Assembly (NCBI GenBank): GCA_039881145.1
Contig: JAYKKI010000077.1
Span: 3,914,501 to 3,978,500 of the forward strand
Reading direction: 5' to 3'
Length of the DNA stretch: 64,000 nt
Origin: Druceiella hillmani
Lineage: Eukaryota > Arthropoda > Insecta > Lepidoptera > Hepialidae
The notes under the pieces were generated by a model. That model saw nothing but the letters and a program-made list of their open reading frames with translations. It was not told the DNA's origin and did not search any database. Below, one piece after another: positions 11,546 to 22,689 of this stretch. Within the stretch, counting starts at the first letter, position 1; each line of letters opens with the position of its first letter. The position numbers and the translations under genes are program-made.

Positions 11546-12340
11546 TAGCTGTGGGTAATATAGCTTTTATAGAATATCAAATCGAAACTATATATCGATA
11601 TTTCAAATCGGATTCCAGAACTATATATTTTCTGAAACAATATATTGGTAAATAATTTGTTAGACGTTTCAATGTTTATGGTTTTACTTTGTGTGTTAAA
11701 AATAGATTTCTTCTTTTATTTTTTCTCTCAGTTATTAATAAAACGTTTTCAAGGTTTAGGTTACGAATTTATATGAACTATTTCAAAATAGTTTTGCAAA
11801 CGAGGAGATATTATTCATATATTTATACCGCACTTTCTCCACAGAAAGAAATTTATTACTAAAACTTTTTATTTACACCTATTAATTACAATTAAATAAT
11901 AGACGAAACTTTTTTTACCATTAATAAAATTAAACAATTCAACACAACTAACGCAAATATTTGTACTTGTATATACAAATCTAAATATAGAATAAAAATG
12001 TCTTAATTTCTTCGATGCAAACTTCTAAGTAAGTCGGGATTAAAAACTATTGCTATTTCATTAAAAGCATGCTCTTTCACTCTGTTCAATATAGTTGTCA
12101 CTCATTGTCTCTTGTCATTTAGTATCGGATTCGGCAATATCGGTTTAGGTCTGCTGTTTACTATATTTGAAATAACCATATTCAATACCGTGTCTGTGTT
12201 AGTGATGCGTAACGAATCACGTGGAGCAATATAGTGTTTCCTCTGATGTATAGTTTCAGTTTAGATTGATATATAGTTTTATGATATTGATACGATATAT
12301 AGTTTTAATATCTATATACGTTTTGTATCGCCCACTCCTA
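11546..12340. mobile_element. Non-autonomous hAT-like element
   Basis: The left end starts TAGCTGTGGGTAATATA and the right end, read inward on the other strand, starts TAGGAGTGGGCGATACA. These are diverged inverted ends with a shared TAGNNGTGGGYRATAYA pattern. The subterminal regions on both sides are filled with ATATATCGAT and ACTATATAT motifs, as in some hAT-like and related non-autonomous elements. An 8-bp duplication (one mismatch) flanks the 795-base unit, which fits hAT transposition. No transposase frame is seen inside. It probably moved using a transposase supplied by another element. Confidence 0.65.
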
Positions 12341-12348
12341 TTTGTAAC
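12341..12348. repeat. 8-bp target-site duplication, right (hAT-like)
   Basis: TTTGTAAC follows the right end and pairs with 11538-11545. Confidence 0.65.
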
Positions 12349-12749
12349 ACGTTGTTGATTAACAAGGTCACACAGAAACTATTTCGTAATTGAACATAAG
12401 AAACAATGGAAATAAGCTTCCCTATGCTTTATTTATAATCTTTATTCTCTCTACATCACGTTTTAATGATTTTTTTGTGTGTAGTAATCACGTATGTGCC
12501 CATTGTACAACAAAAAAGTAATTGTCTATTTTAGTAATGCGAATACGATACTCGATTTTACAATATTCTATAATATTCTTTTTAATGCAAGTGTAAAAAG
12601 ACGAGTTAATTTGTAATTGGAAACCGTGAGTAATCTGTGACTCATCAACAATGTGTTAAATACTAGTTAATTAATAATAATTATTTGTAATTATATTCCT
12701 AAAATGCTGAAGCAGTGGAGTGTTGTGTTGATCACAAGGCTTATGACCT
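12349..12749. other. AT-rich sequence, no gene seen
   Basis: No motifs recognised. Confidence 0.4.
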
Positions 12750-12980
12750 TTAACAGCACACCGCAGAGTTCCCGGTTTCCGTTTCCGGCCACTTGTCGAG
12801 CGGAACTCGAGCGATGTTTGTAATTGCATAGCTAAATGCCACAAACCAGTAATAGACAGCAGCGCCAACAACGCACTGTAATCGCCAACCTGCATGTCCA
12901 GGCTTGTAAATATGTGCATTACCTTCAGTGATAGGAGAGGTCTGTCTATTGACTGAGACAGGCTGCTGGTGATGATTCAT
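12750..12980 (-). CDS. Candidate coding exon in a GC-richer island, unknown
   Basis: On the minus strand an ATG at 12978-12980 opens a 76-codon frame in a patch clearly richer in GC than its surroundings. The product starts MNHHQQPVSVNRQTSP, then has a hydrophobic stretch (about residues 33-52, LQCVVGAAVYYWFVAFSYAI) that could be a membrane segment, followed by a polar tail (PLDKWPETETGN). A weak donor-like GTGTGC lies near the end. A second overlapping minus-strand frame (12671-12919) makes the choice of frame uncertain. I recognise no family. It could be the first exon of a membrane protein gene or a decayed element fragment. Confidence 0.27.
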   Translation of the reverse strand: MNHHQQPVSVNRQTSPITEGNAHIYKPGHAGWRLQCVVGAAVYYWFVAFSYAITNIARVPLDKWPETETGNSAVCC

Positions 12981-14392
12981 AAATTGGCATTCATTATCAT
13001 TATACGATATATTCCAAGTGTTTTTAAAGTAATTTATTTAAATTTTTGGAATATTTTTGAGAAAAATTTAGAACTGCCATCTTGAATTTTCGATATTGGT
13101 CAAAATTTGTAAAACTTGCGATATCAAAAACAATTTCGAAACTATATATTAGATACACCGAGATATACATAAAACTTTACTTTTTTATTTACATAAGATA
13201 TATTTGTGATTATTTTGATTGGTCATGTATTTGAAATGATGCTTCTCTGAAATTATGTCTCTGAATTGAAGCTCAATTCCAATATTTTTAGCGAATAAAT
13301 CTCCTCACCTCACCCCATCACAATTTGATTAAAAAATGTTGGTCACCCAAACAATTCTTTTTAGTCTCTGCGACACCATGAAGAGCGATAAGCCTGTCTA
13401 CTTCTGATGGGACATAACATACTCCATTGTAGTATTTGTTGACTGAAAATATTCTTTTTTATCAAAAATTTGTGCTTTCTTTTAAAGTATCTTCTATAAA
13501 TTTATTTGCATAAAATGGAAACTTTTTACATAAAATACTGACTTTATTAAACTTTTTATATGAAATGAAATTGCTAAATGATTTGATGAATTTTTGCTCA
13601 AAAAATATTACGTTCCCATCTACAAAATGTTTTTTTATCAGTTTTTTGTAAAATTATTTTTGTACTTGGGCAGCATTTTCATATCGGCTCTTAAGACTGA
13701 ACGTGGCCTGTTTTTTGGTATGTTTGTAAGTTCCTGTAAATTTTTCTAAATAGACTTAAGTACTTTTATCTATGGTATACAATAGTTTTTTAATTATTTT
13801 TAAGAAACAGAATTAGATTTTAAACATATTGTTACTTGTAGAATTTAAGCAAAACCTAATCATGGTCACTAACTACTTCACAAAGAGGCTTAATATTGAC
13901 TGAAAAATGGGATAGTTACTGTGTCTGGGAACCTTGTTTCAACCCAAAAATTGTAATAATCATATGGAAGCCAAAAAGAAATCACTAAAAAACGTATCTT
14001 TCTAAGGTTTGTTTACAGTTGCAACCCTTGAATGTTTTTATTTCAAATAAAATCAAACCATTTCAGGTTTCACAAGTTTTTCCAGGCACAGTTACTATTT
14101 ACAATTAATAGACTGCAAATGATAGTATTATTAGGATAAATTTTCATCATGTTTTGTATTTTGTATGTTTAATGATAAAATACTACTTTTTCCAAGTAAG
14201 TTCATTGTTTTTATTAATAATTTGTTAAGTATGTGGGTCATTCAATTACAAACTGGATCTTTTTATGAATGTTTTGGTACCAGATTTCATAACAAAATAA
14301 TTATATAATTTTGCTGCCTAGTTTTATTGAACACGAATAGAAATAGCCAATTTTGTCATTCACTCTAATTTTTCACTGCCAAGTGCATATAT
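12981..14392. other. AT-rich sequence, no gene seen
   Basis: No convincing frame or repeat end was recognised. Confidence 0.4.
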
Positions 14393-14408
14393 ATGTGTAT
14401 ATATATCT

Positions 14409-14440
<32 letters not shown>

Positions 14441-14497
14441 GTATATATATGTATTTATGTATGTATATATATATATATATATGTGTGTATATATATG

Positions 14498-14542
<45 letters not shown>

Positions 14543-14555
14543 GTATATATATATG
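14393..14555. repeat. Compound (TA)n/(CA)n/(GTAT)n microsatellite
   Basis: About 160 bases of alternating purine-pyrimidine repeats: TA tracts, a CA tract near 14410-14425, and ATGT variants. Overlapping frames rich in Tyr, Ile, Val and Cys on both strands are artefacts of the repeat. Confidence 0.95.
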
Positions 14556-14699
14556 TTTTGTCTTATCCTATTCCACATGCCAAGCGCATAATGTGTACAT
14601 ATAATAGCAGGTTTTGCCCCCTAATTCGTTGTAAGGGTTTACCTACAAGACATCTAAGAATTATAAACAGTAAATGAACTAAGACTATTATATTATTTG

Positions 14700-14753
14700 T
14701 AAAAATTCCACTGTCCAAAAAAATTCTCCAGTCCATAAAAATTCTTCTGTCCA
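14700..14753. repeat. Three-copy 17-18 bp tandem repeat
   Basis: Three diverged copies of a unit like AAAAATTCTTCTGTCCAT follow one another. On the minus strand they read as a short peptide repeat (MDRRIF, MDWRIF, LDSGIF), which is probably not translated. Confidence 0.75.
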
Positions 14754-17582
14754 TGATAGGTACCGACATGCACATGCACCGCCACCAACAGCCGCCGTCT
14801 GACCATTGCCATGTTGTGTCAATATGAAAAATTATATTTGTGATTCGCCCAAGTTAAGGTTCATATTTTTTTTTGTGATTTATTTCAATTGCAACCTTTT
14901 AATTGATGGTGTGGCAGACTTGTCATCAATATAATCGCTTGATGTTGACAAGTTTAAAAGAAAAGGGCATGTTGAGAACCAACTGCACCTGTTCCTCAAC
15001 CTTTGTGTTGGTGTTTTAACTTTCCAAACACGCCTGGTTTCAATTGAACAGGAGGGTATTCCAAGCTTTTCTTTGAATATCTCATAATTTATCTATGGTT
15101 ATGATTGCTGTGTTTGGCAGCCCAATCTAATGGAGAAATAAGACATGTTGAATGACTACCACGGTTTTTTGACGATATTTGGTTTTGTTATGTGGTCCAA
15201 CAGGCTGCATTAATATGCCACATTTATAATTGTTCATTTTTGAAGGAAATTTATTTGTTTGATCCTTGCTTTTATTACTAAATGAATGATGATGATCGCA
15301 CAGTCTATGATTGGACTTTTTTTGGAGGTAACTCTACTGCCAAAGTAATGGTCACTGCAGATAGGTTCAGCACATCACACTTGTCTGTGTGATTCCCTCT
15401 AACTACCACTACGACTTCAGCTCTCTTCATCGCACTTTCCTAAATCAATGATCAAAAATCTAATTTGTATTTGAATGTCCCACATATTAGTGTTATAATG
15501 TAGATATAAATAACAAATCTAATTTGCAATATCAAAGAAATATTATGATATCTCATACATTCAAAACGTATTACTATAATGGGTATATCGATATAAACTT
15601 TTGTAATATAAGTTTTGTTTCAAATAGAAAAATTCAACCAAAACAAAGTTTGGAATGAACAACAAATTTCAAGTTCTATTTATATATATATAACATTCTA
15701 ATAAATCTTTCGTTGTTAAGGTAATTTCTGTTCTTAATTGAAAGCTGTTGTTCTGATGCCGTTCGTCGCCGAGTAGATTTTAGATCTGATTAAATTATAT
15801 CTCCCGGGTCTTCCATTTCATGCTTGTTATATTTTGTGGTAGTCGTTTGGTGTTCATTTGATCTATCTGTTTACAACATTTCAACAAATATTTTCTTTCG
15901 AACTCGCTCTATTTTTGTATATGGTATTCTTATATCCTTTAAGTAAGATAAAAGTGAACAAAGTAGGAAAAGTCCAACAGGAATCGGGAATATTCTCTGT
16001 CTATGTAAGGAATATATATGGTTTTATCGGGTTCAATAATTGCTAAAAATATATTATACATTTATGCACATTAAGGGTTTTAATAATTGATGTGAAGGCA
16101 TTTACTTATGTAAATAGAAAAGTAAATACCCCTACTACATAAGTCTTTCGAGGTGTTATTTAAGACGAGACGTCTAGAGAAATCTGGAAAGAAATTGTTT
16201 GAAATATCTTTTTTCAATTATTTATTTTTTAGCTTATAGTTTTAATTATTTTTCAAAATTAACCTTCATTTTTAGACCAAGATTTTTGGACAACTTCACA
16301 TTTTTGAAAAAGTAAACTTTATTTGGAAAATTATGGTTTGAATATAAGTTGCAATTAGGTTTAATTTGTTATAATTGTGTTTAAACTGGAACTGTTGTCT
16401 AAAAATTTCTATTATAAAACTTTTTATACATCGAATGTGAACTTCCAATTGAGAGCATGTAATGCATAATGATGTTAGTAGCGGTCAACAACTAGCGTAT
16501 ACATCTTTACACTTTAAAATAGTGTTTTTTTTATTTCATTGTATAAAGGAAGGAAAGCGTTACAAAGGGAATTTTTAAAGATTTTTTACATGGTTACTTT
16601 TGTTTAATTAAGTATAAAAATTAGTTTTACGCTATGTTCAGATCTCAAATTAGCTGTAACAATTTCTTTTTCTTTTTTTTTAAGAAAGTTATTGACTAGG
16701 AGTTACAAATATAAAAGTAAAGTTGAATCTTTTCATGATCAAATTTCTTCTGTATCCTACTTACATTTACAAGGTTTCTAAAAGATCTGCTGTCATTTTG
16801 TTATATTTGAAACGAAACTTAAAGATGTTGTATTTTCTAAATACTATTTAGTTCGCTAGAACATCAGATACCTGGAAGCAATTTCTTTCTGAACAGACTG
16901 AATATGATGTTCAGAAGCTTTTTCTAGATTTAAAAAGAGCAGAGTCTAAATATAGGTGTCTGGTTCGTCGATTATTTTGTTGTTTCAATGAAAGAATATA
17001 AGAGATAAGACAACAGCATAGTGCACAGAAAACCCCCAACTACTGTTATTTTTTTGTCCGACATTGTGACTTGTAGCTGCTTGCGTTAAATTATTTTGGT
17101 TTGCACGTGTGTTGTGGACAGACATTTGTATGTGCGCAGAAGGCTAGAAAGGATTTTCTTAATGATAAAAAGCTATGAATATTCTCAACAGTAACGGTAT
17201 TATAGTTATATCAGCAGAATGTCCAATCTAGGTTTAGGTAGAATAGAAGAAACATACAATCGGGGTGAATTTTTTACAATTAGAAATTTTTAATTTTTTT
17301 AAATTTTTTACAATTGCAAATAAATTTATAAATCAGCTTATAATTTTTTGATAAACCTCTGAGAAATGTTTGGGATGAATGTTAATAGAGTTTAAAAATT
17401 TTATTATGTGGAGAGGATTTAGTTGGAAACAGCCTATCCCATGTGGAAATATTTATCTTAAAACAAATTAATGAACAGGGAATGTAAGCCATAATAAAAA
17501 AAATATTTTATAGTAGCAATATTCATAGTAACAATACTGACAGAAGCCAAAAATTGCATAAAGGTGAAAATTATATATATGT
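14754..17582. other. AT-rich sequence, no gene seen
   Basis: Nothing recognisable was found across about 2.8 kb. Only short random frames are present. Confidence 0.4.
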
Positions 17583-17625
<43 letters not shown>

Positions 17626-17640
17626 CATACATACATATAG
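17569..17640. repeat. (CA)n(TA)n microsatellite
   Basis: A CA tract of about ten units is followed by a TA tract and CATA units. A minus-strand Tyr/Val/Cys-rich frame is produced by the repeat. Confidence 0.9.
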
Positions 17641-18100
17641 CATTTGAGAAAAGTAAGCAGTTTTGTATCTTTGAATTTTAAATGGAGGGTGACAGGATAC
17701 AACAATTTGCTAAGTTGTTACTTTATGTACCTGTATTGTAAATATCTGTAGCTGCAACCATGTTTATATTGGTTGTAGCAATAGATTTTATTTAAAAAAT
17801 TCATTTAATTGACATGTCAACATTGTCATATACCGATTGGATGTTCTATTTTTAAGCGGGAATTATCACATCCCACCAAATGTAATAGACTGTAGGTATA
17901 TTCTGATAGAAATAGATATATAAATTTGTAATTTTACTTTGTAATTTTATACATATAATAAAGGCTATGTAAGTTGTCTTTAAGATTTTTTATAAAATAT
18001 ATAATTATATTGTTCTAAATAAAGAAATTTATGAGACAAAACTAACATGCGTTTTCCGATATTGAATATATTTGGCGTTAATTTTGTAGAAATCATTATT
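17641..18100. other. AT-rich sequence, no gene seen
   Basis: No motif recognised. Confidence 0.4.
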
Positions 18101-18351
18101 CACAATTAAATGAAACTACATGATTTAGTATTATTTCTACTATCTTTAAGTTCTTTACCACAACCTAGGTTTTGTTGTATTACAACATCTTCAGGCGGGC
18201 TATTAGCAAAGATATATTCTTGAAGATGTATATCATTGTAGATTGAGATGTTATCACTTGAAGATGTAGTAATACAAAGAAACCTAGGTTGTGGTAAAGA
18301 ACTTAAAAAAAGTAGAAATAATACTACATCACATAGTTTCATTTAATTGTG
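18101..18351. mobile_element. Foldback (long inverted repeat) element
   Basis: The outer about 95 bases at each end are inverted copies. The left arm begins CACAATTAAATGAAACTA and the right arm ends in its near complement, sharing the internal landmark ACCACAACCTAGGTTT near 18160-18176 and its complement near 18280-18295. A spacer of about 60 bases contains further GAAGATGTA copies. No coding frame is supported. This is a MITE-like or foldback structure whose transcript would form a long hairpin. No target-site duplication was identified. Confidence 0.8.
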
Positions 18352-20076
18352 TAACATGAGTTTCTTACTACATATTTTTAGTTAGATTTGTTATATATTA
18401 TGCAGGATTCAATAACAGTCGAAAAGGGTGTAGACTGTGGAAGACTATGATGAAAACAGTCAGGTGGCGGTGGATGCGAAGCCCTATGAAATATGCCTTT
18501 TTAATTTCTGTGATTTGATATGATCTTTTCAGGTTCAATAATTCTAAGCTACGTTGATTACATTTCAAATTTATTATGACTAATTAAATTGTGTTTTCAA
18601 TTAATTGTGTTGTTAAAAATATAATATGGCCATCTCTAAATCAAAATATCTTTAGATATTCACAATTTTTGTTTACTAAGGTAAAATAAACAAATTAAGA
18701 AAATAAGAACAAAGTAAGAAAATTTCAAGAGAGTTTAGATTAAAAGCATTCTGGCTTATGAAATCCATTTAGGACGAAAAGCAAGCGAAGCAAATGCATG
18801 CATTATACGTAGGTACTACAATGGATGAAAGCATTCTATCTTCTGCCAGAGCCAAGATTCAAAGGAAACTTTGATCCCTTTGTAATCATCATCCAGGATT
18901 TATTATGATCATGAAATTGGAGTAGATCCCGAGTTCGTGTTATTTGGAGAGTTCTGAGTCCTCTCCAGAGTTATCTCGAGGAGATTTATACTACAATAGA
19001 AAAATAACTTCATACTTTGGGGAAGTGGAAATTTTCTGTTTGGTTATCGGATGAGCTAAATCTGATTGATATGGATGGATTGCAGATTGGTAATTTTTGT
19101 TTGTACCAAAATGAGTTTGTTATTTCCAAAAAATTGACAATTTTTTGGATCCTCTTTTACAAAATTCTCCTCCTCCTCTTCTTCTCCTCTTCATTTTCAA
19201 CAGAATTGCAGCTCAATTGGTTTATGGACAATTTAGTTCCAATAAATTGTTGAAAATGGTGTAATATCTTAAGTATATTAGAATCACTTAAATTAAAAAG
19301 TATAAATTTTATATTTTCATTTTATAAACTAAGTAATTATGTGGAATTTGCACCAAGAGAACCTCAGGAGACATTAGAGACAGGGTGCGGGGAGAACTTT
19401 CCCTATTGTCTCATGGGGATAACCAAAACAACAATGGTGCTTGCGCATTATAATAACATACAGGTGTTGTTGATTAGTGTAGCTGACTTCTATGGATTCC
19501 CAAGTAGAAGGTAAGATGATTATAATCAATACAATTTTTAGTGTCTTATCCATTTCTTAATATACAATATTACCACAAGGATTAAGTGTCTTATAGTGCA
19601 CGCAACCCGAGCGTCGCACAGTATCATCAAAGCAACATGGTGAACACCTTATTCGGTTATGAATATTGAGAGATACAAGTATTATTTTTATAGTAAAAAA
19701 ACGTTTCAATAAAATTACGGTTCAGAAAATATTGAAAGTAAACAATATTTTGTGATTAAAAAATAAAATATTTCTCAGTAATAAAGGCACAAATAAAAAT
19801 ATGTTATTGACTATTTTCCCTTCATATCTTCAAGAAGAGTCCAAAAAACTTGCTACACCAAGTTTTGTCTTTCTAAAAATGAGGATACTAATTTTAAAGC
19901 TGCTATTTGACTTACTGTAAAAAATGATAGTGTAATTTATTTGTAAAAAATGATGTGTAATTTAAAAATTATTTGTAAAAGTACAATATTATCCACTTAC
20001 TATATAAATATCCATGCATACTTATGTTCACGCTCTTATATCTAATGTTTGTAATTACCATTAAAATTAATTGTAT
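18352..20076. other. AT-rich sequence, no gene seen
   Basis: It contains a CTC/CTT-rich pyrimidine tract at about 19166-19192. The frame at 19017-19253 shows no family motif. Confidence 0.4.
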
Positions 20077-20245
20077 TCCAGGACAAAAAGTATCCTATGT
20101 TCATAATCGTTGACATTTCGCGACAAACGGTATCCTATGTTCATCAGGCTATATGTATGCAAAAATTCATAGAGCTTGGTTGAGACGCATAAGTGAGGAC
20201 AAGTATATAAACAAACTTACTTTCGCATTTATATTGATTAATAAG
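20077..20245 (+). repeat. RTE-like retrotransposon tail repeat
   Basis: Two tandem copies of a GGACAAAAAGTATCCTATGT-type unit (offset about 40 bases) are followed by GCAAAAATTCAT and TTACTTTCGCATTTATA. This order (TATCCTATGT, then AAATTTCAT, then ACTTTCGCATTTATA) is typical of the 3' tails of dispersed RTE-like elements as I recall them from insect genomes. No coding region remains. Orientation and class rest on that resemblance. Confidence 0.55.
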
Positions 20246-21136
20246 CGATAGATAAAAGTTTATAACTATACCTCAGTTTTTTTTGTCGTGTTGTGGACAT
20301 TTCTAATATCCACTAACGACAAAATGTTGCCATCAGTTTATCAAAAGTGATATATCTCTGCATAACAATTGTATTCACTGTGACTAAACTATGTTTGTAT
20401 ACTTTGTCTAACTTGTGTCAATGTTCTACTGTAACATAAAAGCATTCAAGTTGAGTAGCCGAAGCCGCAAGAAGCTTTTGGGATGTTTAATCATTGATTA
20501 TATTTGGTCAGTAACAAAATCAACCGACTACCACAATTGGCCGGACTCTTAACATATAACCGCCTCTCTAAAATCACTGGAAATATTGTTTTGCAGTAGG
20601 TTCATATTTAGAATTGGGAATCACATGGGCTTATTTTCTAAATATTGACTTGTTAATAGTCCATATTTTCTAAATATTGACTTTTTAATAATAAATGATC
20701 TTGAAGAACTGTTTGACTGTAGAACATACTAGTAGTTTCTCAACATTGCCAAATATTTTAAAAACGCTCATTAGTCAACCTGTTAATCTGAAAGAGCACA
20801 CCTAGCATATAGATATGAAAACTAAATCAAAGTACAGTAGACATATTTTTATTATTTAGATATGAATAAAGAACCATTATCAGTTCAAATAAGACATTTG
20901 AATTTGTCAAATATTTTACAGAAAGGCAGAAATTTCCAACCATCTAAGAATCATTTTACTTTTTGCATTTTTTTTATTTTCAATGAACGGTTCTCAGTAA
21001 AAATAATTTTATATAGTGCGCGGTCGAAGTGCATCAGAGGAGATGCCGTACCCACTGGCTTCCAACCTAAATGTGTATATGCCTGGTACTATGAATCATC
21101 AGTTCATTTCAACTTTAATTTCATCAACCAACTTAT
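20246..21136. other. AT-rich sequence, no gene seen
   Basis: The frame at 20862-21239 overlaps the repeat below and shows no protein family. Confidence 0.4.
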
Positions 21137-21240
21137 TAAAAGAGTAGGGAATCAATTATTTATTTATTTATCTACTTTAATGTATCTAATTGGTACATAT
21201 GTTATTGTTACGAGAACAATCTCTTACAGCCAACTATAAC
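21137..21240 (+). repeat. Dispersed repeat tail with ATTT microsatellite
   Basis: A short (ATTT)n run is followed by ACTTTAATGTA, GTACATA and AATCTCTTACAGCCAACT. The same order of landmarks occurs at 36255-36360 (ATTT run, ACTTCATTGTA, GTACATA, ATTATTCAGTCAACCA). It resembles a tail repeat I associate with Lepidoptera and other insects. Confidence 0.4.
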
Positions 21241-22689
21241 ACCAGTCCAGCCCCATTCAACGAACGATCGGTAATTGAACCCCGTGGGGCGCCGCATCGT
21301 CAAAGGCCGTATGCCTTGTGATCAACCCAACATACCACGGCGACGACAATTATTCTGAAACTATTGCAACTTAGTAGTAGTTAGTTTTGAATAGTCAAAT
21401 ATGAAATCTAATGACAATGTCAAAAACATCATAAAGGAAAATTTAAAAGTGTATTTAACTTGGTAAAAAAACAACCAATTCAATCGAGAATTCTTTAACA
21501 AGAAAACTCACTTGTTGCTGTTAGTTAAAATTTTACAGCCCACATTTAAAATGTAAAATACTACATTACTGTGGTTGACAATTTAATTTTTAGTTATATA
21601 CAATAAATATATACCTATGTAGTACAAAAAACAAGTTATTTTGTTTCATTTTCAGTTATATATACAAAATTAAGTTATTTCTAATCATATATTTTCTTAA
21701 TTTGTATTCTATATAAACATTTTTTTCTACCTGCTTGTCTCTAAAAATTCTATCATTATATATTATTAGTGTTTCTTTAAGAAATTTGGTAAGTGCAGAA
21801 ATTTCAACTGCTAGTAACACGACGACTGAAGTAAACATTGCAGAAAACTCCCATTATATCAAAAAAATTTAACAGCTTGGATGATTAACAACAATTGGAA
21901 TAAACTCGAAACATTTGTAATTTAAAAAAAATGAAGTAAGTAAATTGTTTTAATCCCAGAACATAAATGAAGATGCACTGCAGTAAAAAATTGTATTAGG
22001 AGGCTGTTTTACTTTTTACCTCCTTACATATTCAGGCTAGTCTAGTCCATCATTAACAAGTCTTTTGTAACTACATTTTGTAACAGTCTTTAAAGTTATT
22101 TTTATTATTTTACCATATTTTAACAATGGTAATTGTATTAATCAACATGTTAACAGACTTCTTATTGTCAGTAATATAAAAATAGTCACTCTCAGGAACA
22201 TATTAAACAGTTCTTTCAGGAACTGTAATAAACTTGGAAATATCTTTTGTAATAGCCTTTTAAACTTATTATCTTAAATAAAAATTATTATATTAATCAA
22301 ATATAGCATAGATTTTCTTATTTTCAATACTTCTTAATATCCGTGATTACAAAAAAATTGTTTTTCATGAGACTTTTTAAGGCACTTTCAGAAACACAGC
22401 AATGTTTTCTACGTGTTAAACTTATTACTAATGTACTAAATGACATAATACTTTTTGTTTCTAATACTTTTTAAAAAAACAGTAGATATATAATTACAAA
22501 AAATCAGTCTTCTATGAGGTCTTACAGAGATTTAGGAACGAAAAGCAGACTCATCAGATTTTCTTTAAATCTTTCGTTGGACTTTTATATTACAAATAAA
22601 CTAATCAACAAGAGAATCACAACAACCTTTGCTATGGTATTAAACTAAATATAAAATTATAATTAAAAGCTCTTAATAACGGAAGTTCA
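21241..22689. other. AT-rich sequence with a short GC-richer patch, no gene seen
   Basis: The patch 21240-21350 (GGGGCGCCGC and neighbours) stands out in composition but carries no recognised gene or RNA. Confidence 0.4.

Noticed and set aside
14353..14677. Tyr/Ile/His/Cys-rich frames on both strands
   Set aside because: They are translations of the TA/CA microsatellite.
18106..18342. 78-codon minus frame with a signal-peptide-like start
   Set aside because: It lies wholly inside the foldback element and follows from the arm sequence.
21240..21350. Possible tRNA or structured RNA in a GC-rich patch
   Set aside because: No cloverleaf, T-loop or A/B box arrangement could be found.
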